A stretch of 64,000 nucleotides of DNA. Origin: Acidobacteriota bacterium (GTDB lineage Bacteria; Acidobacteriota; Blastocatellia; Pyrinomonadales; Pyrinomonadaceae). Positions 53,823 to 63,796 of the stretch are shown in pieces; within the stretch, counting starts at the first letter, position 1, and the number at the start of each line of letters is the position of its first letter. The stretch covers positions 17,356 to 81,355 of the forward strand of contig JAOAPY010000043.1 of the NCBI GenBank assembly GCA_025463135.1, in the 5' to 3' direction. The notes beneath the pieces were generated by a model that ran no database searches, was not told the DNA's origin, and worked only from the letters and a program-made list of their open reading frames with translations. The translations under genes were made by a program, and so were the position numbers.

Positions 53823-55016
53823 CTATCGTGTCGATAACTCCGCGCAATCCGCTCGCTTTACCGCGTAGCTCCCGTCGATCAACGAAGGACGTTCCCTGAC
53901 GATCAATTCGATCTCCTGTGGACTCTCCGCGTAAGCACACACTTGACGCGCCAGTTGGCGGTACACCCTGACCTCCGGATATGGAGGAACATTCAACTCG
54001 GCCAGCGACCATTCATGAAAGGGCAGCATCAAATCGCCGCGCTTCGTGGCAAACACTTGCTGCTGAGCCGGCAGCGGCAAACGGCCGCGTACCTGCTCTG
54101 TGATTCGCATCACGGCGACGGCGGTGTTACCCGAATAGAGCGCTGCCGACAGGTACATGTCCCACCAACCAAAGAAACTCGAGGCCGGCAACACAGCGCA
54201 TATTACTAGAGCAACTTTTGGCAGATAACCCGGAACATTCAGACGGCGCCAACGCCAGATTTCCGGCGCAGGCGAATGTTGAGACCGCCAGAAGAGCAAG
54301 ACAGCAGTCGCCATCATGGCGACATTCCAGGGCCACACCACGCTGTTGCGTCGGGCCCCGATAAGCAGAATCAGCACGGTGAAGTGGATGAGCAGTGCCA
54401 GCACGACACTCGCCTGACGCGTGCGCCTGATCAGCAATCCAACACCCAGCAGCAGCTCGCAAAGCGCAATAACCAGGGACGCAATGGGCAGGTAGCGCCA
54501 GAGGGTCGCCGGCAGATAGGTGTGCGCCGACTCGAGCAATCCCGGCACGACTTCATGGCCAAAGAACCAGTTCAATTTTTGTACGCCGCTCCAAAAATAA
54601 AGCATCGCGACTATCAACTGGTTTGCTGACAGGATTGTACCGGCGACTTTCTCGTCGTTCTCGTGGCGCGTTCCCGGCTGCCAGAATGCAAGCACGGTCA
54701 GCATCAGGAGGTACTCATAGACCCAGGGCTGTAATCGTGTCTGGTCGACCACGACCAGCAACGCCGTAAACATCACCACGGCAAGGAGGTAGCGACTGGG
54801 CCGCTTACTCACCAGCGAAAGTATGAGAGCGGCGAGCAGTAAAGCCGAAAGGAGATAATCATTGGACCAAACGAAAGCCGGCAAGCCGTTCACCATCGGT
54901 ACTCGTGGAAATGTTCGCCCCAACCCAAACCACAATCGCAATGACATCAGCATGCCGCAGAGATAAGCGCCGGCTATAACTCTGCGCAGATAGCTTAGAC
55001 GCACAACCGTGGTCAC
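53823..55016 (-). CDS. Multi-pass membrane protein, HTTM/DoxX-like
   Basis: The protein has 397 aa with about nine hydrophobic segments between residues 10 and 290 and a soluble C-terminal part. ALLYFWSGVQKLNWFF and LCELLLGVGLLIRRT resemble DoxX and HTTM (vitamin K-dependent carboxylase-like) membrane proteins. Catalytic lysines of true carboxylases cannot be assigned. The start overlaps the stop of the ankyrin gene by 4 nt, so the two are coupled. The function is unknown. Confidence 0.7.
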   Translation of the reverse strand: MTTVVRLSYLRRVIAGAYLCGMLMSLRLWFGLGRTFPRVPMVNGLPAFVWSNDYLLSALLLAALILSLVSKRPSRYLLAVVMFTALLVVVDQTRLQPWVYEYLLMLTVLAFWQPGTRHENDEKVAGTILSANQLIVAMLYFWSGVQKLNWFFGHEVVPGLLESAHTYLPATLWRYLPIASLVIALCELLLGVGLLIRRTRQASVVLALLIHFTVLILLIGARRNSVVWPWNVAMMATAVLLFWRSQHSPAPEIWRWRRLNVPGYLPKVALVICAVLPASSFFGWWDMYLSAALYSGNTAVAVMRITEQVRGRLPLPAQQQVFATKRGDLMLPFHEWSLAELNVPPYPEVRVYRQLARQVCAYAESPQEIELIVRERPSLIDGSYAVKRADCAELSTR

Positions 55017-55822
55017 TTGTGTTTCGCTCCGGCGCTTTCAAGTGTCGTGGTGAGCTTGGCGTCGCCAATTTCTTTGGCAAAGATCAAAGCGGATCTACCG
55101 TAGCGATCAGCCGAATTCACATCCGCGCCTGCCTTGAGCAGCTTTCGCACCACCTCATAATCGATCACATTTCGGTGCGCGTAGTAGAGGTAATACAGCA
55201 ACACCCTGCCTCCCGGAGTGCCATTGCTGCGTACATCTGCTCCCGACGCGAGCAGTGAGTTGATGATTTTCAAATCACCCGTCTTTGCCGCCCACAGTAG
55301 AGCTGGAATGCCAAATTCATCTCTTGCGTTGGCATCGACGCCGGCTTGCAACAGCCTCCGAACGGTTAGCACATCGCCTTGTCTGATAGCCTCGAATAAT
55401 TCTCGCTTCTGTAGTTCGCGCGCCACGGCTTTGCGTTCCGCCGCGGTAACTGGCGCCCTTAGCAGTTCAATTCTAAATGGTCCGTAAATGTTATATTGAG
55501 AATTCTCAGCCGGGATTAAATAATACCTATCGCGACCAAAAAAGGATTTGTCTTCATAGGTAACGTAACCTGGTTTTGAAATCCTCAAACTCAAGGTGTT
55601 GTAATCACCAAATTCTACAGGTAACTTCTCGACGCTGCCCTTTTCATCTGTTTGGTGAGTGCTCGTATTAGTTTCGACCCTGGCGTCGACCACTGGTTTT
55701 CCAGCCGTGTCCAACACCGAAAGAAAACGATAATCAACCGCCCCTTGCGCCTTCGCGACGGGTAGCGGCAGCAAGAGCACGAACAGGCCGGCAATGATGA
55801 AAATCCCGTGACTTACCTGCAT
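55013..55822 (-). CDS. Secreted ankyrin repeat protein with Ig-like N-terminus
   Basis: The protein has 269 aa. A signal peptide (FIIAGLFVLLLPLPVAKA) is followed by a beta domain (about 28-110) like carboxypeptidase regulatory domains: DTAGKPVVDARVETNTS. Ankyrin repeats follow at about 150-265, with VRRLLQAGVDANARDEFGIP and VRKLLKAGADVNSADRYG. It is the second gene of a three-gene set with the Ig-like gene upstream and the membrane protein downstream. It probably binds proteins in the envelope. Confidence 0.85.
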   Translation of the reverse strand: MQVSHGIFIIAGLFVLLLPLPVAKAQGAVDYRFLSVLDTAGKPVVDARVETNTSTHQTDEKGSVEKLPVEFGDYNTLSLRISKPGYVTYEDKSFFGRDRYYLIPAENSQYNIYGPFRIELLRAPVTAAERKAVARELQKRELFEAIRQGDVLTVRRLLQAGVDANARDEFGIPALLWAAKTGDLKIINSLLASGADVRSNGTPGGRVLLYYLYYAHRNVIDYEVVRKLLKAGADVNSADRYGRSALIFAKEIGDAKLTTTLESAGAKHK

Positions 55823-55842
55823 GGTAGTTTCTCCCGGCTTTC

Positions 55843-56361
55843 CTACTCGGCACCCCGCAAACGGAGTGGAGGTGGGGTTGGCCGCCCGCGCGACCTCTCC
55901 CCTAACCCCTCTCCGCTTGTGGAGAGGGGAACAAATTCTCTCCTCATTGCCTTCCTCGGTGGCCTCGACTTAGTGCGCGCCTTGCCCGGCTTTGGCTTTA
56001 GCCTGGATAGAGCAACCAACTTAATTTTTATTTCGGTGTTGTTGTAGTGGCCTGAAGGCTCAAACACGCTCTCATACGTCTGGTAACCTGATTTGATAAC
56101 ACGAATGACGTAGGACCTCTTTCCATCAACGTTCTGAACCAGGCGGGCGCGGCCGCTCCCATCAGTAATCGAGCCGCCCACCTCCGCACCCGACTCGTTG
56201 TAAACGACAGCCGCTGCGCCAACAAGTGGCTTCTTTGTTTCGTCGATTACCTCGGCGAACGCGTATCCCATCGTGGGTAATTGCGCTGACGCGACTGTGG
56301 CGCACGCCAACAAAATGCAGGCCCAAATCATTCCCATCAGCAAGCGCTCGATCCCACGCAT
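55843..56361 (-). CDS. Carboxypeptidase regulatory-like (Ig-like) secreted protein
   Basis: The protein has 172 aa from ATG 56361, with GGAGGAGAA six bases upstream; an upstream in-frame start lies inside an inverted repeat and is rejected. A signal peptide (MIWACILLACATVASA) is followed by one Ig-like fold: VIDETKKPLVGAAAVVYN, GSGRARLVQNVDGKRSYVI and SGYQTYESVFE. The basic, Pro-rich end may be disordered. It precedes the ankyrin gene and is probably co-transcribed with it. Confidence 0.8.
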   Translation of the reverse strand: MRGIERLLMGMIWACILLACATVASAQLPTMGYAFAEVIDETKKPLVGAAAVVYNESGAEVGGSITDGSGRARLVQNVDGKRSYVIRVIKSGYQTYESVFEPSGHYNNTEIKIKLVALSRLKPKPGKARTKSRPPRKAMRREFVPLSTSGEGLGERSRGRPTPPPLRLRGAE

Positions 56362-56393
56362 TGTTTCTCCTCCTGGAAAGTAGCAGAGGCTCG

Positions 56394-56519
56394 TTACAGA
56401 ACCCGGAGCGGGTTGCGACCGGATCCTTCTTTCAAATGAGTTGCTCAAACAGCACTTTCGTGCGAGCGCATGATTGAAGGTTGATTGCAGGATCCGGTCG
56501 CTACGCCCGGTTCTGTAAT
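56394..56519. repeat. Inverted-repeat element AGGATCCGGTCGC family
   Basis: TTACAGAACCCGGAGCGGG (56394-56412), followed by TTGCGACCGGATCCTT, is mirrored by the reverse complement at 56487-56519, about 58 bp further on. A related AGGATCCGGTCGCTACC is at 63749-63765. Confidence 0.65.
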
Positions 56520-56544
56520 GTGCACCGCCACAAGTTCCGCGCGC

Positions 56545-58869
56545 TTACGGTTGCGCTTTCTGCCTTATCAGATCGATCAGCTTTTGGTTACTACTCTTTT
56601 CCGCGAGCGCAAGAGCGTTCTGACCGTCTTTGCCCGTTGCGCCGGTGTCAGCCCCGGCGACGAGCAACGCTCGTATGACTTCCAGGTCTCTGCGCAGCGC
56701 ATTCTTAATGAAATCGTTTTCGCCCGGCTGGTATTCACGGACCGCTGCGATCAAAGCGGTGTCGCCATTGATGTCCTTCGCGTTAACGCGCGTCCCCGCC
56801 TTTAGCAACGCGCTTACGACGTCGAGGTTACCCGATTCAGTGATGGCAGAAATCAAAACCGATCTACCCGCCTCGTCGACTCCATTGACGTCCGCGCCCG
56901 CCGCTACCAGTGCGTGCACGACATTGGGCGCGCTATGGCCGGCGGCCCGTCGAATTGCCGCCAGGAGAACCGCAACTGGCGGGCGCCAATGCGAGTCGTC
57001 GTGTTGCGCGCTGGCGATCAGTCTGTTGATGATCGGCAGACTGCCAGGTCCCGATTTCGCTGCGATGATCGAAAGGGCCGACTCGCCGTCTTCGTTGACT
57101 TCCTTCACTTTGGCGCCGGCAGCAATCAACTCCGTCAGGATGAATTCGTCTGGCTCTGATTCCCTTCTCCAGCGGTCTCCATCCGAGCCGTAGCGGCGAG
57201 CTGCGATGATCAGGGGGGTATCACTGTTATGACTCCGAACATCCACGGTGGCTGACGCGTGGAGCAGAAGGTCCACCATTTCACGACAATTTTTCTCCTG
57301 GTCACCATAGGTCCAGGTTCCCGGAGCGATAGCGACCATAAGTGGCGTGCGGCCCTCCTTATCACGGACGTTGATGTTGGCCCCGGACTTGATTAGGAGG
57401 CGCACGACGGCAGCTCTTCGGCCACCCGCGGCCGCCAAATGCATTGGGGACGCACCGTCCTTATCGGGCACGGTGAGGTTGGCGCCGGCGGCGATCAGGG
57501 TTCGAACTACTTCGTCGCTGCGGTTAAGTATCGCCTCGTTCAGGGCTGTCTTTCCCTGCTTATCCCTCATGTTCACGTCGGCCCCGCCGGCAATCAAACT
57601 CTTCAGCAAATGGAGCTTGTCTTCTTCGGCGTAGACGCCATTACCCCCATCTCGAAAGAGATCCTCCAGAGCATGCATCAAGACGGTCCTGCCCTGATCA
57701 TCTCTGGCGCTTGGATCGGCTCCGGCGGCCATCAACGCCTGGAACAGAGCCTCTCTCTCGGAGGGGAACCGAAATAAACTGTATCCGCTGTAAGTATCAA
57801 GAGCGACGTGTAGCGCCGACCCTTTATTCGGGTCGGCACCGGCTGCGAGCAAAAGCTTAACTGCCTCAATTTGATCCCTGAAAGCCCCGAGGGGATCTCT
57901 CCAGCTGCCCTGAAAGGGCTTTAGCGCATAAAGCAATGCCGTCGACGTGTCATACTGCGCGTTGACATCGGCCCCGGCGGCCAGCAGAACTTTCAAACGC
58001 CTCATTGAGCCTTCGAGCCGCGATCCGCCGGCCGCCATCATCAAGGGCGTAAATCCATTTCGATTCGAGTTGACGTTTGCGCCTGCCTTTAAGAGAAGAT
58101 CTATGACCTCAGCCTCGGTTGCCCGAAGGTTGCTGGTGGTCCCCTCCTTTAGCTTGCCCTGAACCATTTGTCCCGTCATGGTTGCGTAAGCCAGAATCGA
58201 ATCGTTTTTCATATTCACGTGGGCGCCGGCGGCGATCAGCAGTTTGAGGATGCGAACATCGCCGGTCAGAATCGCAGCATCAACCGAGTGATACATGGGA
58301 GTCTGACCTCCGTTGTCCATGCCGCTGGTTTCCAGATCCACGCCGGACGCCAGCAGCACCTTGGCAAGCTGAAGGCGGGCATCCATCTCGGCCTGAAGTC
58401 GTGCGGACGCGACAGTGCTCTGGACTTTCTCGTCCTCACTCTGCAGCGCGCTGACCAGCTGTAGCATGGTGTAGTACCCGACGGCATACTCCCAGATGTA
58501 TCGCCCCACGTTGTCCCTGGCATTCACATCCGCTTTCGCAGCCAACAGCAACTGGGCAGTCCGGGCGTCCCCAACTCGCGCGGCGATCATCAGGGCAGTT
58601 GCGCAAGTCACCATGTGAGGCTCCCAGCCCTCGAAATTGATCTCTGCGCGCGCATTAGGATTCACTCCGGAAGCCAGCAGGTCTTGCACGCTCGCAGAGT
58701 CCTTGAGCTTGATCGCGGCAAACAACTTTTCTTCATTTTTGTTTGTAAGGCAGGCCAGTTCGGCCGCGGCTTTTGAGCCGCGGTTGCCGGGCTGCCTCTG
58801 CGCATGGACGCGCGTCGAAATCCCGAGGGCGATCAGGATGAAAACACACTTGAGCTTATGGCTCGCCAC
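56545..58869 (-). CDS. Large ankyrin repeat protein
   Basis: The protein has 774 aa. A signal peptide (LKCVFILIALGISTRVHA) is followed by about 18-20 ankyrin repeats through the chain, with the regular AAGADVNARD and ALMIAARVGDARTAQLLL forms. It has no enzymatic domain. It is probably a periplasmic or surface protein-binding scaffold. It lies just upstream of the Ig-like gene on the same strand, separated by an inverted-repeat element. Confidence 0.92.
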   Translation of the reverse strand: MASHKLKCVFILIALGISTRVHAQRQPGNRGSKAAAELACLTNKNEEKLFAAIKLKDSASVQDLLASGVNPNARAEINFEGWEPHMVTCATALMIAARVGDARTAQLLLAAKADVNARDNVGRYIWEYAVGYYTMLQLVSALQSEDEKVQSTVASARLQAEMDARLQLAKVLLASGVDLETSGMDNGGQTPMYHSVDAAILTGDVRILKLLIAAGAHVNMKNDSILAYATMTGQMVQGKLKEGTTSNLRATEAEVIDLLLKAGANVNSNRNGFTPLMMAAGGSRLEGSMRRLKVLLAAGADVNAQYDTSTALLYALKPFQGSWRDPLGAFRDQIEAVKLLLAAGADPNKGSALHVALDTYSGYSLFRFPSEREALFQALMAAGADPSARDDQGRTVLMHALEDLFRDGGNGVYAEEDKLHLLKSLIAGGADVNMRDKQGKTALNEAILNRSDEVVRTLIAAGANLTVPDKDGASPMHLAAAGGRRAAVVRLLIKSGANINVRDKEGRTPLMVAIAPGTWTYGDQEKNCREMVDLLLHASATVDVRSHNSDTPLIIAARRYGSDGDRWRRESEPDEFILTELIAAGAKVKEVNEDGESALSIIAAKSGPGSLPIINRLIASAQHDDSHWRPPVAVLLAAIRRAAGHSAPNVVHALVAAGADVNGVDEAGRSVLISAITESGNLDVVSALLKAGTRVNAKDINGDTALIAAVREYQPGENDFIKNALRRDLEVIRALLVAGADTGATGKDGQNALALAEKSSNQKLIDLIRQKAQP

Positions 58870-59314
58870 CGTGCCTCACTTTCTTTTCACATAAACATCG
58901 TCGACCAGAGCCGAGTCAACAAAGTTAAAGTTCTTCCGTGTGCGGATAGCGAAAAAGATTTGTTCACAAGCGACTACTCCATTGAATGTCTGCAAATGAG
59001 ATTCTTCCGAAACGAAATAAACTCAGCCGAGCCGAAGAAGGTATTGCTGCTCAGATTCATTAATCACGAGAATGGTGGCCCAGTACATAACGTGGCTAGA
59101 GCGGACAAGTCGGGAAGGGGACCCTGTCCGCATCTCAAGTTGCATCACCATCAACCTGCGAGCCAGTATCAACTCTCTGGATAGTTAGGGAGTACAATCG
59201 GTCATAAATGTGATGCAACTTGAGGCGGGGACAGGGTCCCCGTCCTGACTGCCCTACACCACGGTGACTGCACGATAGCTGGCCTCTTAGCATTATCCGA
59301 GATAGGATCGCGCC
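58870..59314. other. Intergenic region with a long inverted repeat
   Basis: No gene is supported here. The inverted repeat at 59104-59253 is described separately. The rest is the divergent promoter space of the ankyrin and PEP mutase-like genes. Confidence 0.5.
59104..59253. repeat. Long inverted repeat with GGGGACCCTGTCC arms
   Basis: Arms of about 45 bp at 59104-59148 and 59210-59253 share GGGGACCCTGTCC and CTCAAGTTGCATCAC with a few mismatches. The loop is about 60 bp. It looks like a REP or miniature element. Confidence 0.75.
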
Positions 59315-60163
59315 ATGGACAACGAGGCTTCTCTCCAATCATCCGCCATTGCGAGGTTTCGAGCACTGCACGAGTCAGGGTGTTTTGTATTGCCGAATCC
59401 GTGGGACGTGGGCACAGCTGTTTATTTGCAGCATCTGGGGTTTGCGGCGCTGGCCACCACTTCCGCGGGGTTTGCGTTTTCGCGTGGACTGCCGGACTCG
59501 GTCACGGCGATCTCGCGTGATGCGATGCTCGTGCATATCCGGGAAGTCGTGCGCGCAACAACGCTGCCTGTTAACGCGGATTTCCAAACAGGCTACGCTG
59601 ACCAACCTGAAGGTGTTGCTGAAAGCGTCACTCTCTGTGTTGCAACCGGCGTCGCCGGTCTCTCGATCGAAGACGCCAGCGGTGACCTTACTACGCCGCT
59701 TTACGAATCGGGCCTGGCCGTCGAACGTATTCGCGCCGCACGTAACGCAATCGACGACTCGGGGGTTCCGGTGATCCTCACCGGCCGTTGCGAGGCCTGG
59801 CTGGTGGGTCACGCTGATCCCTTCAGGGTAGCTATGGAACGATTGTCGGTCTATGCCGAAGCGGGGGCCGACTGCCTGTATGCGCCTGGTGTATCCGAAC
59901 CGAATGAGATCGCCGCCATCGTGAAGGCAGTGGCGCCGAAGCCCGTAAACGTGCTGGTCGGCGGACCAAACCCCGCCCTAACGGTTTCACTCCTCGGCGA
60001 TCTCGGTGTGCGTCGGGTGTCTGTCGGTTCTGCCCTGGCGCGCGTCGCGTGGGGTGCCTTCATGCGCGCCGCGCGAAACATCAAAGAGGGAGGTTCTTTC
60101 GATTCATTTGCTGATGCCGCGCCGTTCAATGAACTGGACGATGTCTTTCGCAATAGACAATAG
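59315..60163 (+). CDS. Isocitrate lyase / PEP mutase family protein
   Basis: The protein has 282 aa. NPWDVGTAVYLQHLGF, ATTSAGFAFSRGLPD, VNADFQTGY and GLSIEDASG are family patterns, with magnesium-binding acidic residues in DFQTGY and SIED. The usual carboxyvinyl-carboxyphosphonate mutase-like fold acts on C-C or C-P bonds of 2-oxo acids. The KKCGH motif of true isocitrate lyase is not present (TGRCEAW is found instead), so it is probably a phosphonopyruvate or oxaloacetate type hydrolase or lyase. It is a single gene. Confidence 0.88.
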   Translation: MDNEASLQSSAIARFRALHESGCFVLPNPWDVGTAVYLQHLGFAALATTSAGFAFSRGLPDSVTAISRDAMLVHIREVVRATTLPVNADFQTGYADQPEGVAESVTLCVATGVAGLSIEDASGDLTTPLYESGLAVERIRAARNAIDDSGVPVILTGRCEAWLVGHADPFRVAMERLSVYAEAGADCLYAPGVSEPNEIAAIVKAVAPKPVNVLVGGPNPALTVSLLGDLGVRRVSVGSALARVAWGAFMRAARNIKEGGSFDSFADAAPFNELDDVFRNRQ

Positions 60164-60430
60164 TCATTGTCGTAACGGACGAATGCACGTCCACAATGTT
60201 CCAAGGAAGTGTCACGCTGAATTGTTAATCGAGGTAGTTGTTTACTCTGCCTGGTACCAACACAATCATTGCGTAAATACCAATAAGAATCATCAGGACG
60301 TGAAAGGCAACAAGCCCCCTATTGCCTTTTGTTTGGGTGATCCTTGGTCAGAAGCAAACCCACGTTTAGACCAATCAGTAATACTCCACCGATTGATGAG
60401 TAATTTAGTGAGCGCGCCGACCAGCGCACT

Positions 60431-63400
60431 TCACTTGGGCTCTGCCAACGTTATTGCCGCCAGGCCCGACGCGCGCAGCTCCTGATTTAATGCCGGGACA
60501 TCCTGTGACTTGATCGCCTGCCAGCGAGTGACGAGCATTTGCGCGTCAGTCTGCAGTTCAGCGACAGCCGTCGTCAACTGAGGCGTGGGTGCCACATCGA
60601 CATCCTGAAGCATGTTCAGCAATGTTCGCAGCTTCGCGGTAGTGCTCTGCAACGAGAGTTTGCCGGCTGGATCAGGACGTGCGCTTTCTGATCCCACCAA
60701 CGCCTCAAGCTTCTGGCTCAGTGCGTCCAGATGTGATTTCAGATCTTGAGCTGTGGCATGCGAGCGGGCCTCCGCAAGCTGCGATCTCATTGCCTTGATC
60801 TGATCGCTCGAACCGGCGAAATTGAGCCAGTGATCATAAAGCTGTTTCGACATGCGGAATTGCTCTGCCAGATCGCGAGTGGGCGTCTTCACGCGCGGAT
60901 CCATCTGCACAATCAGCGATTGTGTGTAGCTCCTTCCATCCACGGTCAAAACCACCGAGTATTTGCCGGGCATCACCCAGGGAGAGGTTGGCTCCGGCGC
61001 GGTGTTCCGATACACGGCGGCGATTGGATAAGCAGGTCTTATCCCGGGGACGGGTGCGTAGTGCATGTCCCAGAGAAAACGGTGCATACCCGGATTGCCC
61101 GGCAGTCCCTGCTCCGGTCGCACCCAGTACGCGGGAATCGCCAGCATCGGATCAAGCGCGGGCGCCGGATCAGTGCTCGAATAACGACGCACCACTTGCC
61201 CCGCCCCATTACGTATCTCCAGAGTTACGGGACCGGCGGTCGACCGGCCCAGATAGAAATCAATCACCGCGCCATCGGGTGGGTTCTCTCCCGCGGGTTC
61301 ATCAGGCGGCAGAGGGGTATCGGTGTTCAAGTTCCAACGGACGCGCCACGCGGTCTGAGGCCGGAACAGAGTTGTGTTAACAGACGCCGCCGTTAGCGCT
61401 AGTTGGCGCAGCGGCGTGATGTTGTCGAGGATCCAAAATCCCCGCCCATGAGTGGCGGCACATAAGTCATCGTCTTTGATAATTAGATCGCGCACCGAAC
61501 TGGGGGCCATGTCCAGGCGCAATGATTGCCAGTGCTCGCCGTCGTCGAAAGAGACATGCACGGCGCGTTCGGTGCCCGCAAAAAGCAATCCCTTTCTTTT
61601 CGGATCCTCGCGCACTACATTTACGTTCTCGTTACCTGGTAGCCCGTTGATGATTTCGGTCCAGGTAGCGCCGGAGTCTCGTGTGCGATAGATGTGTGGA
61701 CTAAGGTCATCCAGTCGCAGGGTATTGACAGCCGCATAAGCCGTTCCCGCATCGAAATGACTGGCATCAATGATCGAAATTTTCTGCCAGGGCTTGATCT
61801 GTTTAGGCGTGATATCGATCCAGTGCGCGCCGCCATCAGTAGTCAGATGGACCAGCCCGTCATCCGTTCCCGCCCAGATGCGTTTGCTGTCGAGGGGCGA
61901 GGGCGCCACTGCATAAATAACACCGCGTTGAGTCGGTTGCGCGGTGGGTTGCGAGCGATACTTGCCGACCGTTTCGGGAACTTCAAAACTTTTACGTGTG
62001 AGGTCGGGACTTATCTGCTGCCAGTTTCGACCACCATCTCTGGTCTTCCATAAAGTGTTGGCGGCAAAGTAGAGAACGTGCGGGTCGACGGGCGAAAAGA
62101 TAACCGGCTGAGTACGCAGCATGCGAAAGTCCGGCGCGCGGAAAGGCTTGGGCAAAATATTTTGCGCCTGGGCCGTGCGGCGATCGTAACGCGTGAGCTT
62201 GCCCCCATACACAATGTCCGGATCAAGTGGATCGGCCGTAACATAGCCGTACTCTTCTGCTCCCACCGGATGCCATTCGCGGAAAGTGATCTCGCCGTCG
62301 TTACCGCGGCTCGCAATACAAACTGAACCACTTTCCTGCTGCCCGCTGCACAGACGATATGGAAATGCGTTGTCGGCACTCACATGATAAAGCTGTGCCG
62401 TCGGCTGGTTGTACCAGCTGCTCCAGGATTTCCCACCGTTGACGGTAATGATTGCGCCCTGATCATAGCCGAGCAAAATCACATCTGAATTATGCGGATT
62501 GATCCAGATGTTTTGCGTATCGTCACCACCCGGAGCGCCCCGAAAAGCTGTCCAGGTTTTGCCGCCATCCGTCGATTTCCAACACACCGTGCTGGCCACG
62601 TAGATCACGTCGGGATTCTTTGGATCAATACGTGGTACCGACAGATCGCCGCCGCCGATCCGTCCCGCCGGACGGCCATCGGTCGTAGCGATGGTCCAAC
62701 TGTTGCCGCCATCATCCGACCGGTAAAGGTTAACCAGGCCGGTCGAAGCCACGGAGGCAAACAAATGATTGGGAGAGCTTGCTGAGATCGCCAGGTTCGC
62801 CTGGATTATTCCTTCGGGCAGTCCCTTTCTTAGTTGCTGCCAGCTCTTTCCGCCATCGGTGGTTTTGAATATGCCGCCACCAGTGCCGTTCCAGGCAGCA
62901 TTTTCCCAGGGGCCCTGACGCGCCTCCCAAAGGGCCGCATAAGCAGTTTCAGGATGCGATGGATCGATCAGCACGTCAGCAGCGCCGGTGTTCTCGTCCT
63001 TATATAAAACTTTAGTAAAGCTCTTGCCGCCGTCGGTCGAGCGAAAGATGCCGCGCTCTTCATTTGGTCCGTAAGGATGACCGGCGACGGCCACCAACAG
63101 GTGATCGGGATTACGCGGGTCGACGGCAATCTGTGGGATCTGTTGTCCATCATGCAGCCCCAGATGCGTCCAGGTCTTTCCCGCATCCGTGGATTTGTAA
63201 ACGCCATCGCCGACAGAAAGATCAGGTCGCTGCAGTCCTTCTCCACTGCCAACATAAATGATGTCCGGATCGGAGGCGGCGACTGCTATGCAACCTACGG
63301 ATCCCGTCGCTTGCTCGTCAAAGATCGGAAGCCAGGTGCGGCCATAGTCGGTGGTCTTCCAAACGCCCCCGTTGACCTGCGCGATATAAAAGACATTGGG

Positions 63401-63610
63401 TTGCGAGGGCACACCGGCGACAGCGCGTGTTCGACCACCGCGAAACGGACCAATGCTGCGCCAGTGAAGCGACTGCAACATGCCGGGATCGACCTGAGCT
63501 TTTGCAGATGGAGCGATAGCTGACACGATCAGTATCAATAGCGATAGGTTTACAAGCTGCTTCAGAATTCCTGATTTGTTGCGCAGTAGATCTGACGAGT
63601 GGTTTGTCAT
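60431..63610 (-). CDS. Large secreted beta-propeller protein (sortilin/BNR repeats)
   Basis: The protein has 1,059 aa from ATG 63610; an in-frame start at 63679 lies in an unlikely leader. A signal peptide (LVNLSLLILIVSAIAPSAKA) is followed by repeated Asp-box blades (STDGGKSF, TTDGGKSWQQL, SDDGGNSWT), which form two sortilin-type ten-blade propellers over about 30-760. A C-terminal Ig-like region and a helical end (LAEQFRMSKQLYDHW and on) complete it. Such proteins are often labelled glycosyl hydrolase, but no catalytic residues are evident. Confidence 0.88.
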   Translation of the reverse strand: MTNHSSDLLRNKSGILKQLVNLSLLILIVSAIAPSAKAQVDPGMLQSLHWRSIGPFRGGRTRAVAGVPSQPNVFYIAQVNGGVWKTTDYGRTWLPIFDEQATGSVGCIAVAASDPDIIYVGSGEGLQRPDLSVGDGVYKSTDAGKTWTHLGLHDGQQIPQIAVDPRNPDHLLVAVAGHPYGPNEERGIFRSTDGGKSFTKVLYKDENTGAADVLIDPSHPETAYAALWEARQGPWENAAWNGTGGGIFKTTDGGKSWQQLRKGLPEGIIQANLAISASSPNHLFASVASTGLVNLYRSDDGGNSWTIATTDGRPAGRIGGGDLSVPRIDPKNPDVIYVASTVCWKSTDGGKTWTAFRGAPGGDDTQNIWINPHNSDVILLGYDQGAIITVNGGKSWSSWYNQPTAQLYHVSADNAFPYRLCSGQQESGSVCIASRGNDGEITFREWHPVGAEEYGYVTADPLDPDIVYGGKLTRYDRRTAQAQNILPKPFRAPDFRMLRTQPVIFSPVDPHVLYFAANTLWKTRDGGRNWQQISPDLTRKSFEVPETVGKYRSQPTAQPTQRGVIYAVAPSPLDSKRIWAGTDDGLVHLTTDGGAHWIDITPKQIKPWQKISIIDASHFDAGTAYAAVNTLRLDDLSPHIYRTRDSGATWTEIINGLPGNENVNVVREDPKRKGLLFAGTERAVHVSFDDGEHWQSLRLDMAPSSVRDLIIKDDDLCAATHGRGFWILDNITPLRQLALTAASVNTTLFRPQTAWRVRWNLNTDTPLPPDEPAGENPPDGAVIDFYLGRSTAGPVTLEIRNGAGQVVRRYSSTDPAPALDPMLAIPAYWVRPEQGLPGNPGMHRFLWDMHYAPVPGIRPAYPIAAVYRNTAPEPTSPWVMPGKYSVVLTVDGRSYTQSLIVQMDPRVKTPTRDLAEQFRMSKQLYDHWLNFAGSSDQIKAMRSQLAEARSHATAQDLKSHLDALSQKLEALVGSESARPDPAGKLSLQSTTAKLRTLLNMLQDVDVAPTPQLTTAVAELQTDAQMLVTRWQAIKSQDVPALNQELRASGLAAITLAEPK

Positions 63611-63796
63611 GGTCGTCGAGATGTCTCCGTTTGTTTGGCTGATGTGGTGCGGCAAAATATTATCGCCACAGCTTGTCAATGTCGAACCACCTGGGACCGC
63701 ACGCCTCCGGCGTGCCTGTTACACGAGAAGACTCGCATGCTTGAGTGAAGGATCCGGTCGCTACCGAGACTGTGTGGAAACTCCGACTACCGTGTC

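Noticed and set aside
59315..60163. True isocitrate lyase
   Set aside because: It is half the length and lacks the KKCGH active-site motif.
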